From Chlorokybus atmophyticus (taxonomy: Eukaryota; Streptophyta; Chlorokybophyceae; Chlorokybales; Chlorokybaceae), in NCBI GenBank assembly GCA_009103225.1, contig RHPI01002090.1, positions 778,439-842,438 on the forward strand: a stretch of DNA of 64,000 bases, in the 5' to 3' direction. Position 1 is the first letter of the stretch; each line of letters opens with the position of its first letter. The position numbers and the translations under genes are program-made. Below the pieces are notes generated by a model, which saw nothing but the letters and a program-made list of their open reading frames with translations, had not been told where the DNA came from and searched no databases. Positions 25,260-36,948 of the stretch are shown here, one piece after another.

Positions 25260-25546
25260 GCAGCTGCCACAGTGATAGGCCTTTCAGGCGGCATAGGCGG
25301 AGACAGCGGCGGCGGGAACGGCGGCGGGGTTGGTACTGTAGACAAAGGGCAAGGAGGTAGAATTTTTCACAATTGATCAAGCAGTATTTGGGTGGTTGCG
25401 ATAATCGTGAATTAGTCGCCGCTTGATCGCTTACAGGCATGCTTATCAGCGGCGCAGCAGAGGAGCTGCGCCGCTGCGCCAGGCGTTGACTGGGGTTAGG
25501 ATCTGGTTGCCACTGTGCCGTGGTCCTTGCGAGGCACGTGTGCAGG

Positions 25547-28500
25547 ATGGCTGTCCACTTTAAGTTCAAAAGCGCCAAGGACTACGATTCCATCGGCTTG
25601 GACGGGCACTTCATCTCCGTCGGCGATCTCAAGCAGGCAATTGTCACCAGCAAAGGTCTTGCAAAAGGAGCTGACTTTGATCTGCTTTTAACAAACGCCC
25701 AGACAAACGAAGGTAGCCCGGCGTCACTATGTTTCCTGTGCTGGCAGACGTTTGTTCGTCTGTTCCGTCTTGCCTACGGCTTTCTTTCACCGTGCCATTC
25801 TGCGAGTAGCCCGATCCTACACATGCAACAAAAAGACATACGCTAACGATATTCTGCGATGCGCTGCAGAGTATGAGGATGAAGCCTTCCTTATACCAAA
25901 GAACACCTCGGTGATTGTAAAGCGAGTGCCATCAACACGGCCCAAGGGTTTCAATGCTGCAGTCAGGTAGTGCTTCCTATCGCAATTGCCGCACATACTC
26001 AGGTTATGTTGCTTTCTTGTGAGGGCTTCATTTGCATTGATACGCAATGCAACCTGTGGTCGTTTGGAACAGGGCGTCCAGTGTGCCTGTGCCTGCGACT
26101 GCGCCTACTCCTGCTTCAATCACTGCAAGAGCTCCAGCTGCGCCGCCCTCAACTGCACCCATGGCAAGTTTCAATCTTCCAGCAATAGGGTTGCATTGTG
26201 CTTGTTGAGTCATCACCAAGTGAGCATACCTTGCAAGTACGCTAACCAGCACTACTTTGTATGCAGCGCACGGACATCGATAGAGACTTGTTCACCGCAC
26301 AGTCCGCAGTTGCACCAGCACAGCAGGCCGCAGTAGGTGATGAGGCAAGCAAAATTCTCGCCATGGTAACAGAGACTGCTGCAGACTGGCAAAGGTAGTG
26401 CTTGGCTAGGTCATGCTTGCCATTGCTTGATCAAGACTCTCACTCAGAATTATCTCATGTTTTCGTTGCAATTTCTAGGCAAACACAGCAGACAGCTGCG
26501 CGAACCCAGTTCAGTGGACGAGGTGGTCGTGGTGGCTTCCAAAGAGGAGGATTTCAAGGCACACAGGGGCGGACGCCGCCGCCTGGGTATGTCTGCCATC
26601 GCTGCGGACAGCCAGGTAACGTGCAATCTCGCACTGCGTTCGTCAGAGGTCTCAGTCCATTGATTTGTAAGATGTGCTAGGTGGTTGTTTGTGTTCTGGG
26701 TGCTTCCTTGGATGATCGTGCAGCCTAATGTGCGTGGTACCACTGCAGGCCACTTTATTAGCCAGTGCCCGACAAATGGTGATACGAGTTACGATGTTCG
26801 TCGCGTAAAGTTCCCTGTTGGCATTCCTCGGAGTATGCTTGTACCAAATGCACAAGGAAGCCTTCTGTTGCCAAGTGGCGAAGTGGCATCTATACGTCCG
26901 AATGAGTAAGTGCTGTGCCTTACCACATTGTGGCATAGTGAGTATGTAAGCTGGGGGCTGTACTGATTGCGGTTCTCGCAGAGCTGCATTTGCCAAGCAG
27001 ACTGTTGGCCTCCCTTCTTTCAAAGGGCAGGATGGGCTGTCCCCTGAATTGGCGTGCCCGTTGTGTGAAGGCCTATTCCGAGATGCGGTTATGATACCTT
27101 GTTGCCAAAATAGCTTCTGCGACAGCTGTACGTCTTGCATGCGCCAATCACTAGTAGCGGCAGTTTGTTGCGTGACATGCATAACTCACTCAAGCATTGC
27201 AGGTATAAGGGACTACTTGCTGGAGCATGGAGAGTGCCCATCATGTGGCGCCAAGAATGTAAAGAATGACAATCTCCTCCCCAACCTAACTCTTCGAAAA
27301 GCTATTGATGGCTATATGAGGACCATGCAGACACAGATGAAGACGACCCCTGCTTCAAAGCCAGGTGGGTTAACATGGACAGTGCATGGTGTCTTCTACG
27401 TATCAGTGCTGAGGACATGCGTTGTATATGTGATACAAGTTGTATTGGTTTTGATTTCGAAAGTTGATCGCGCAGGGCTACCTGCAGCATCTGCACAAAC
27501 GCTGGCTGTGGCTTCAGCCCCTGGCAGTCCTGATGGACAAGCACAAGCTGTGCGTAGTGCAGGGGCAACCAGTGCAGCGCGCAGTGCAGCAAGCTTGCTG
27601 AGAACAACTGCCAGTGCCACAAGCGAGGTGGAAGGCGCGGATGATTCAGTTTCGGTAGCACCTGTTGACAAGTCGCAAGTCCGTCCCAATGGACAGCATG
27701 CAGTGTCTGGCGATGGACAATTAAGCCCACCGAGTAGCGGTGGTGTTGGTGTTGAGCCTAAGGCATCTGTTGCAAATGCACGTGTGCCTGATGACACACA
27801 ACCTGGCTTAGCGGATGCCCGTAAAGCGTCTTCTAATAAACCTGCACTGTCTACACACACCGGAGGCTCTGTTGGGCTGCAAGGTTTGTGCAGCGCGTTC
27901 ATAGGCGATTATCTTCGGCACGTCTGAGTTGTTGCATCCCCACAGAATTGCACATTGTCTACGAATGCGGTTTATTGTGCTGATCTGTGAGTGTTCACTG
28001 CTAACTCTCTGTACTGCATTACATCCTGAACTCTGGGCTTCTGGAAGCTGAAGCATTTCACTTTCCCGTTGAGCCCTGGTCGTAGTATTGCTAGTTGCTG
28101 GACTCAGTATTGCTCTTGTTTGATAGACGCCATAGCCACCGTCCAGGTCGACTCACCTGCAAAACGGGCTAAGCTGGCCGAGAAGGTATGTTATTTTGCC
28201 TTTGTTTGTCTGCTACTGGCAGGGTTGCTTGCACAAGTTCGCGTGAGCTAGTTGGTTGATTCATATGCGTCGTGTCTGCAGAAGCTTAGTAGGCAGCTGT
28301 GACATTCTACATTTGCTCATGCATGTGTACGGCCTTGGCCCTGGGCATGTGCATTTTACGAGCAGTGCAGTACAATGCTTGTTATTGTACAGGTGGACAG
28401 AAGGTGCTTCAACTGTGGCAGTGCAAGCCATGTGGCACGAGAGTGCCCCAATCGCCCAATGGCAGGCATGCCACCAAGACCGTTCTTTGAACCAGGTACG

Positions 28501-30281
28501 TGTGATAATCGAGCCAAGTAGCGCAACCTGAAGCAGTGACATGCATGGGTATCCTACTTACTGTGTCTGTCATGCAGGCATGCACCCTGGCATGATGATG
28601 CCTCCAGGTGGCATGGACCCCATGTTTGGAATGATGCATCATGGGTTTCCAGGCATGCCATACGACGGTCCCCCACCTTTTCATCCAGGCATGGGCTTCA
28701 TGCCCCATCCTGGGCCTTTCCCATCCATGGGACCTGGGCCTGGATTTCCAGGCTTCATGATACCCCCTCGCATGCCAATGGGACCCCATGCCAGGTAGTT
28801 GCATTCTCATGGCCAAATATATCATAGTTGTTGAGCACTGCCAACTACTGATGCAATGGTCGGAATGCAGTTGGGCGGGACGTCCCCCTCTATCCAAGGA
28901 GGAGTTTCTTCGTTTGCAGGAGGATGAGCGAAGGAAACGGCGCGCAGCACAGAGCAGATCAGCTGGCGCAGTCCAGAGTGGTGATGACGAGCACGTGCCT
29001 TCTCGCTCAAGACTTGTACGTCCTGAAGAACAGGACGGTGCTGATGTAGAGCGTCAAGGTCCTGAACGCAAGAGATGTCACGCGGCGCCAAACAAAGTAT
29101 CTAGTCGAGCTTACAGCGATGAAGACGCTAATGATCGAGTGCACTCTCGCTCCCGGCAGTCACGGCCTTCCCCAGCAGAAGAAGATGCAGATGTTGAGCG
29201 GTGCCGAGAGGAGGAGCGAAGAAGCAGGCAGGTGCTGCATGGCAGTGAGTATGAACGACAATCAAGTGATGACCACGATGCACTGCCTTCCCGATCTCGG
29301 CATGTCCATTCCTTGGAGGAAGTAGATGCCATTGAGCACGAGGACGAAGAAAGCAGGCGGATAGCGCATGGCAGAGAGTATGGACGCCCTGTAAGTGGTC
29401 ATGAACCACAGCCCTCCCTCTCCCGGCATGCCCTTTCTGTAGATGACGTTGACATCCAATATGAGAAGGAAGAGCGAAGGAGGCGTGCAGCGCATAGCAA
29501 GGCGTCTGGCCCAGTCAGGAGGAGTGATCATGAGCGAGTGCGCTCTCACTCCCGATACTCTCGTATTTCTCCCGCAGAAGACACAGAGTACGAGCAGCGG
29601 CAAGATGAAGAGGGAAGCAGAAGCCGCGGCGCTCGTGCTCCTTCAATAGAAGATGTCGAATATGAGCAGCGGCGAGATGAAGAGGGAAGCAGAAGGCACG
29701 GCGCGCGTGCTACTCCAACAGAAGATGTCGAATACGAGCAGCGGCGAGATCAAGAGAAAAGCAGAAGGCGCGGCGCGCGTGCTCCCACAGCAGAAGACAT
29801 CGAATACGAGCAGCGGCGAGATCAAGAGGGAGACAGGCGCGCGGCGCGAAGCAGACCATCTGAGCTACACGGTGATGATGAGGCTGAACCCCAGCAGCAT
29901 CGCTATCGGCACTCTCGCCCTGCTGCACGTGAAGTTGTTGAGGCAGAGCATTGGAGAGAGAAAGAGCATAGCACAAGTCGCGTAGGTCAGAGCAGTAGAG
30001 TGTCTGGGCAAGTCATGGATGATAAGCTGCGGGGATCTGTGTACTCACGTCTTGGTCCACGAGAAAAAGTTGCAGACGAGCGGTGGCAAATGCCGGGATC
30101 CGCTGTGGAGCATCCTGTGGATGATCACCGTAGAAGGAAGTCAAAACGAGATGTTCTGAAGTCTGTTGATGTTCATGAGGGACAAGGTTTGCGAACCAAT
30201 GATGAAGAAAGGGAACACAGACGTAGCAGCAAGTCAAGACGAGAGCACGCACATTACACACATAGCACACATTCTTCATGA
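25547..30281 (+). CDS. RBBP6/MPE1/PQT3-like protein: DWNN, zinc knuckles, RING, RS-like tail
   Basis: The N-terminal DWNN (ubiquitin-like) domain starts MAVHFKFKSAKDYDSIGLDG and continues into LIPKNTSVIVKRVPSTRP. A CCHC knuckle follows an RGG-like segment: GYVCHRCGQPG joined across an intron to HFISQCPTNGD. Then comes a RING/U-box, CPLCEGLFRDAVMIPCCQNS, completed after an intron by HGECPSCGAKNVKNDNLLPN. A second knuckle lies near 28403: CFNCGSASHVARECPNRP. After a Met/Pro/Gly-rich stretch (28576-28797), one long exon (about 28870-30281) encodes an Arg/Ser/Glu-rich tail with tandem repeats. Members act in mRNA 3'-end formation and as E3 ubiquitin ligases. Animal RBBP6 has a single knuckle, so the second is notable. 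Start is the ATG that opens the DWNN fold. Confidence 0.9.
29585..29835 (+). repeat. In-frame tandem repeats in the RBBP6-like tail
   Basis: Four units of about 72 bp encode variants of EDVEYEQRRDEEGSRRHGAR (with D/E, Q/E and A/S changes). The DNA copies are close to each other, suggesting recent unit expansion inside the charged, presumably disordered C-terminus. Confidence 0.85.
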
Positions 30282-33200
30282 ACCTTGCTGGTTTAGCGTG
30301 GTAATCCACCTTGATACAAGAGAATTCTGCTGCACTCCCTTGCTTGGTAGGTTATTATTTGAGCTCTATTGGCTGTGCTGTTGTGCTCCTTTGCTTGTTA
30401 GCATTGTGCAGTGCGCATGCTCACATCTGCACTCGTATTGCTTATGGGTGTCTTTGTTTGCGTTATGATGGATGTTTATCGCATACTGCAATGCTGGAAT
30501 GTCTAAGGTGCAAAAATGGATGCAGCATGCTGTGTACATGACTTACGGGGTGTTAACGGTAGTGTAGGTAGCAAGCTAGATAGTGTAGAAAATAAAAAAA
30601 AAATAAAAAAAAAAAACATATGTAGTGCTGTGCATGTGTAGTGGGTGAGCCCGGTGGTCAACATGTCATGATCATGGTGGTTGTTGCATTTGTACAAAAG
30701 ATGCAAGCTACACCACGCGCATGCAAGGCACACCGCATGCAAAACACACATCAACTCACCGCACGCATGCATTTACATATACCACCACCTGGCTATATGT
30801 TAGCCTAGCTAGCTCACTAAGCACGACACCAACTACCATTACCATGTTGGACATCATGCAGTTCATGCATGGCAATTCATAGTCTTTACCTGCACGCATG
30901 TGCAGCTAGTTAGTCTTCCACGCAGTTGCCTCAGCCAGCATGAGCAGAACACGGACTCCCCTCGGGCGCCCCCCCCCCCCCACNCCCCCCACACACACAC
31001 ACACTCTCTCTCCCGCTCTCCTTCACCCACACCCTCACTCCCTCCGCTTCCTGGTGCTGCTTTTGCTTGAAACCCTCGTCCAGGGCCCCTCTGCTCCACC
31101 CCTCTGCCCTGCCCCTTTCCTCTGCCTTGCCCCACTGGCAGCGGTGCTGTCGTGTCGCTCGGCCATGAGCTGGGTCACTGGCACGCCTTGGCTGCTAGTT
31201 AAGTGCTGCTGGTGGGGTTGTCATGTTGTGATCATGTTTTCCGCATTTGCTATGCATAGACAATCACACGTTAATTATTCACACAACATACCCATGTGCA
31301 GAGCACTTGTATGCTGCATAGCATGCAGCATACTCGCGCACATGTGCATCAAGCAACTTCATCCCAGCTATTGCACTTACCACAACTAGATCTCTGGGCT
31401 TGGTTAACGGGGCTAGCTGTGTGCAATGCAAGACGCAGCAGCAACAGCAGGCAGACGTGGGCGAAATGCAATGTAGTAGATTGACAGGTCCTGCACCTGT
31501 GTTTTGAGAGAAAAGAGCAGAAGACTTGGTAAGGGATGCAATGTGTACTGTTGCAATAACTATGGCTAACGCCAACAATGCATTAATGCTTTATGTGATG
31601 GTTTCAATGGTCTTCAGATAGGTAACTTGACTTGGTCTGGGCTGTGCTTATGTACATCAGCACATGTGGTGTGCTAGTGGCAGATGGGTTTTTGATGCTA
31701 TGGCTATGCATCAATGTGCCCGTTGTAGTATAACACGTACTGCTTGCGTGCACAAACATTCGTAACAAAAAAGGCGTCAGGTCTGTGTCATGCACACCAA
31801 CTTATTTGCCAAAAACGAAGCAACACTGCAACCATTGTGCTAATGCTCGATGAGTTATACATGCTGCAGGGAAAGGCCTCTCAGGTCGTCCAGTAGGGCC
31901 TCTCCTTACCTTGCACCTCCTCAGCCCATTGCTGCATTGCACACACGCATGTCGTACAGTAAGTGTGGGTATGGTTGAGAGTACTACTCCTCGGCCTATA
32001 TTGATCCAATGCTGTTATGCATATGCAGAGCTTGTAGTGACAGGCACATTGTACACTTGGGCTAGCAGCGGGAATTGACTATACTTCTGGAGAGTAAAGC
32101 CGGTTTATTTTTTTATAAAACTCAGATATAAGTCCCCCTCATGGGAGGTAAGAGCCTCTCACTTCGAATGGTGAACTTCATATACACCTTTCTTTGCACA
32201 CATTATGCAAATTAATTGTTGAGATGCTAGTAGCAGATACCATCCTGGGTTTTGTTTCGTCTCATGTGATGTTAACACGTTTAAGTAGGGTATACTATAC
32301 TACATTATGAGCACTACATTTAAGAAACGAAATGGCAAGGTATCGTGGGATGTTCTTGCAATTTGCGTCATAATGTGCTTTGAAAGGGAATAAGCTTAGC
32401 ATCGCTTTTCCCGTGCTTTTATTAGCACATATTAGCGTCGTTGTAACAAACAGTATTTGCTATGCAAATGCCATGCAAAGTAATTGGCAAGTTCTTATCG
32501 TTTGGCCATTTTTCGTGAAAAAGAGGGGCTGTAAAGCAAGCAAATTAACAAGCACGCAAATAACAAACAGGGAGCAAAGTAACAAGCACTGGCTGGTACA
32601 CAATACATGTTTATATATATAAACCACAAAAATAAGTTTACACATGTGGGTACAATATACTCCGTAGCTTTTTATAAGCTAGCTGGTTTGTACACATAAT
32701 ACATACCACGGTTTGATTGAATGCACATTGACTTAGTGTAGCGCAAGCGATATTTGAGATCCAAACTTTCAGTTTATTATCTGCATGTGCACATGCTTTT
32801 GCATAAGATATGCGTAATGCGATGATGAGCATGACCCCTTTAATAGCACAACCGCAAGCATGTTAGCTTACACCACCATCGGGCTATTGCAAACTATTAG
32901 TACACACATAACTAACTACACTACATTAAACCTCCCCTTTCGGCATACATGCGTACATGTTGTTAATTACCTATTATATAGACTATAGACTTTCGTGTGT
33001 CGTGCGTGCACACATGTGCGCGCAGCCTGCGGCTCTTACTTGTTGTGCAAAGGTATGCTAGGGGGAGGGGGGGGCGTTGTTGCAATATCGACGCACTGCA
33101 TCACGAAGTACTGTGCAACTACTAATACACTTGTAGCAAGCTGGCTACAATGCATGCATGCTTGGCTGACGGTTTTGGGTGTAGTGGCCCACTACCCAAC

Positions 33201-33486
33201 CGGGTAGACGTAGGCAGGTGGAATGGACTCAAGTGTATGCGAGTTCGATGATAACATTTTGTCCATATTTTTTCGTGTGCTCTATGTAATGTAATGTGTG
33301 ATGTCCATGCATGTGCATTGCACTACATTATTTGTACACCAATTACTAGCTTTAGCATGTACAATGTGGTTTGTGGTTACATTCAAATTCAGCCAATTGC
33401 AAACTGAGATGCACTTGCGATGAACAATGACACGAGAGTCTTGCAAAAGAACACATATCAATTAACAATTAGGTGGATCCCCCCCC
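30282..33486. other. Gene-poor intergenic region
   Basis: No gene recognised. It holds an A-rich run at 30590-30617, a CT/CA-rich stretch with poly-C and one N at 30970-31060, and AT-rich DNA from about 32080 to 33480 ending in poly-C at the next gap. A short word AGCCCGGTGGT at about 30649 recalls the pseudo-LTR motif but is too short to assign. Confidence 0.5.
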
Positions 33487-33646
33487 NNNNNNNNNNNNNN
33501 NNNNNNNNNNNNNNNNNNNNNNNNNNNNNNNNNNNNNNNNNNNNNNNNNNNNNNNNNNNNNNNNNNNNNNNNNNNNNNNNNNNNNNNNNNNNNNNNNNNN
33601 NNNNNNNNNNNNNNNNNNNNNNNNNNNNNNNNNNNNNNNNNNNNNN
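33487..33646. other. Assembly gap (160 N)
   Basis: A run of N directly preceded by a poly-C tract and lying in non-coding DNA. Confidence 0.95.
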
Positions 33647-36600
33647 CCGCCCTTTGCCCCTTTTACCCATTCATTACATGCGAGACAAAGTCATGTTGGT
33701 TGCAGATTGCAAAATGCATTATGACGTCAAGCCGGTTGATTCGCGTAAAACGCAAATTAACATCTGCATCGTGCATGATGAGCGAGCAATGCATAGTAGC
33801 ACAAGCACTTCAAAGTTTGCTTTATTTGAGTGCACAGCGACAGTGAACTGCTGCAGCACTTGCAACAAGCTTTCATTATAATAATAATTATGTATGCACA
33901 ATAAGCAAAGAAATATGGATCGGCAAGGCAAGTTAACACATCCTCTTCGCATCTATTGTACACTTGCTCCTATGTATACACAAAGCAGCACAATGGAATT
34001 GTGATGAACACAAATACAAGCACGCTTAAAGACTGCCATTCCAAGCAAACCGTACAAACCCGCCATCGCAGGCACATAGGTGCAACTTGCGCGATGTGAC
34101 ATCACGGTTGGTGACGGCTTAAATACAAACACATATGCACAAGCGCCGCACATGGTTAGGAAGGCTTGCCGTAAGTCGCGAGCACTGGGTGCTTCAACGC
34201 AACGCGCCCACGTCGCGAGTCGCGGCGCCGCCAGATAAATGGCTGCATCGCGCGGCCAGGTTGGTTAGCACCGTTCAATGTGAATGATCGAAAGAAGCAT
34301 AAACGGTCAACCGCAATGATTCTGGTAGTCGACTGATCAACCGGCTTGCGTTTACTGCTCGGCCGTTATCAATTGCATATGCCTGGACTGGGCAAGGCCG
34401 ATTTGTACCGGTCACTTTTTTGCACTGAGGGACAATACCTCCCCATCTATATCTCTCGTGGCTTACTTGTAACAAATACAAGTGAACCACGAGACGTTCA
34501 ATTGTGATAATATGTACTATGATGTTATATATTCATTACATGGTATAGGTTTAGGGTTTGGTCCAACGGCTTATTAAGCCCTCAATTCGGAGAGCACCCT
34601 ATTGCAGTATTGAACTCATCTCATTTAATGGGTGTTAGGTTGTAGCATTTGAGTTGAGTTATCATAAGCGAATGCACTTGAACTCATTTTGGTTCCGTAC
34701 CAGACAAATCGCATACTCACAAAGCGCATACATTTCAATAACATATGCCAAGTTGTATAAGCCCATCGGCAAGAGGATTTTCACAACCAAACAATTGCCA
34801 ACTCATCTCATTCAAGCATTACTCAATCAATCCATTGCATAACATATGTCATATTTCACTTGTTTTTATACTTGTCGCCATTTGCAGTGTAATAGATCCT
34901 TAACTTTGAGGCCATCCGTACATTTGCGCAACAACATGAGTTGTTTAACACATGATTGGATAACAATGCAATCGCTACACCAAACACATGAAGAACGCGT
35001 GCATCTGCGTGTGCATTGACATGCATGAGGTGCAATGTGCGGGTGTGCAATCATTAGTAAACATAGGCCTAGTGTCCAGTGCAGTATGTGCGAGTATCTG
35101 TGTGAGCCTGTTGGTGTGTGTGCACGCACGTGTATGCAGATGCGCAGGCTAGTGCAATGCAGCGTGTGCACTTGTGTGTGTCGGTCAATGTAGGCTTCCT
35201 GTGTAGTGCAGTGTGCGTCTTTATCTTTTGTCTCTTGGTGTGCGTGCATACATGTGCCAGTCAGTGTATGCGTGCACATGTATGCGTGTGTGTGCGTGTG
35301 TCAGACAAGCAGTGTGTGCGCGTGCAGTGCTTTGCACGGGTGTCAGTCAATGTGGGCCTGGGGTGCAGTGTGTGCGGGTAAATGAGTGCTTATTGGCGTG
35401 TGCGCGCGCGTGCTCCAGCGTGTGTGTACGTGTGCGTGCGTGCACTGACTTGCCTAGCAGCCGTGCCTCTTTGGCGATGGTCGGCCGCTACGCCTTCATG
35501 GCCGCCTGCTCTGCGGCCTGGAGTCTAATCCATCTGTGTGCAGTCTGTAATATGGCCAGCGCTACTGCCCAACAGAGCTGCACAGCTCTTTCGCCGCCGC
35601 CTCGCAGCCGCCGTCCTCACTGCCGCCAGTGCCGCCGCCACGTGGCCAGAATTTACGGGCACAACGTGACTGGCCAAGGCGGACCTCACGTGAACACGCC
35701 GACGATTCTCCATCGCCGACGGAAGTCCCAGTATGCCGACGGACTGCCCGCGATGGTCGACGGGCCGGCGGCTTGCGGCCCGCAAGTTGCGGGCCACGGA
35801 GCAAGCCTTTCTCACTTTCCTGGTTCCATGCGCACTTACCGCAATTACTTGGTCAGTGCCCCCCTTTCCTGAAAGCCCCCCACCCAATAATGACGGGGGT
35901 ATGCTATCAGAGGAGGGCTCTATTAATCGAGGGGGGCTGTATTCGGCCGCAGTATGGTACCATACGACGGCCGCCGTACGGAGTTTTAGCCGACTTTACG
36001 TCTTTTAGCCTGTTTTATTGTGTTTTGGCCTGTTAGAGGGGCCCTAGGCTAGGCGGGTAGGGGGGGTTGTATACGAAAAGGCGGGGTTGTGCTGCACAAC
36101 TTGTGCATGTAAACATAACCCCCTCCCCAAAAACCATGGGGGGGACACTATTAGAGGGGGGCTTCAAACCGGGTACATACGGTCTCTGCATTGTGCAATT
36201 TTTGGCATCTATTACACGACGGTGCTGCATGTGACAACTCGGTTGATATGGGGCAAGCACGGGCGCGATGTAGAATTTGCTGCATGCAAGATATTTTCTC
36301 GCGTTTACAGAAGGTATATGCCGTCTTGTATTGTGCGCACGTATTCACATACTGTGGTAGTTATATGCCAGTGTCAACCGACCATAGTCTTTTGCAAGCT
36401 GGAGGTTGAGGTTATTGCTGATTGCTAGTTTATGCGCGACAAAACGGCGCTTCGTCTATATGCAATCTACTTGCCCGCAAAATGGTAAGGTTGGCGGGTG
36501 TTGGCACAAAGCCGCAGTTTACCGTAGCCACAGCAAACTGCAGCTTTTGCGTCTCAGGATGCATCGATTGACACCAGCAATAAATATAATGAGACTTAAC

Positions 36601-36948
36601 ACCAACCCGCCAAAGTGTCACACAGTATTGTTGCACTCGTGATCACATGCACCACATGGCATACTTTGTACATACTGCACCTACCAAGATCAGATCAATC
36701 TGCAGTATGTGACGGCAAGTACCAAGGAGCATGCAACCGCAGCCGCCAACTGACATACGCGAGTTTAACGCGTTTCCACTAATCAGAAGCACCAAGACCC
36801 AAATGTGCCCTCAATCAACGCTTGTTCATCTGAATGCTTCCTGCGCCAAGAGGGCGACTACATCTGCGGTCCGCCACAACTATGTATGTCCCACTATTAA
36901 CAGTGCCAAAGTGTACAGCCATGAGCCCTTGCCAACGATTTAAGTACA
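33647..36948. other. Gene-poor region with GC-rich island and TG-repeat
   Basis: No gene of recognised family. 35060-35450 is a TGTGCGTG-type degenerate microsatellite. 35455-35850 is a sharply bounded GC-rich segment open in several frames on both strands but without domain signatures. 34500-34860 is AT-rich. 35885-36180 contains short repeated G-rich words and a palindrome. Confidence 0.45.
35885..36180. repeat. Degenerate G-rich short repeats with a palindrome
   Basis: Variants of TATTAGAGGGGGGCTT occur at about 35908, 35926, 36032 and 36149. Between them lies the perfect 14-bp palindrome GTATGGTACCATAC at 35952-35965, itself inside CGGCCG arms. It looks like remnants of a repeat family. 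Confidence 0.4.

Larger units (their letters stand above)
22561..25546. other. Intergenic region with an AT-rich island
   Basis: No gene recognised. At 23440-24560 base composition shifts to clearly AT-rich DNA with only short frames without domain signatures. It contains a retroelement fragment (23120-23190), a perfect 16-bp palindrome at 23105-23120 and, near the right end, a telo-box-like word. About 24590-25546 is more GC-rich and should contain the RBBP6-like promoter. Confidence 0.5.

Noticed and set aside
30588-30620. Poly-A tail of a SINE or retrocopy
   Set aside because: The A-rich run has no recognisable element body or target duplication and may belong to the RBBP6-like 3' flank.
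34540-34580. Telomeric repeat
   Set aside because: Only a single TTTAGGGTTT-like word is present, not an array.
35060-35450. Cys/Val-rich coding region at the TGTGCGTG stretch
   Set aside because: The peptide is a direct translation of a degenerate TG microsatellite and no family or splice pattern supports it.
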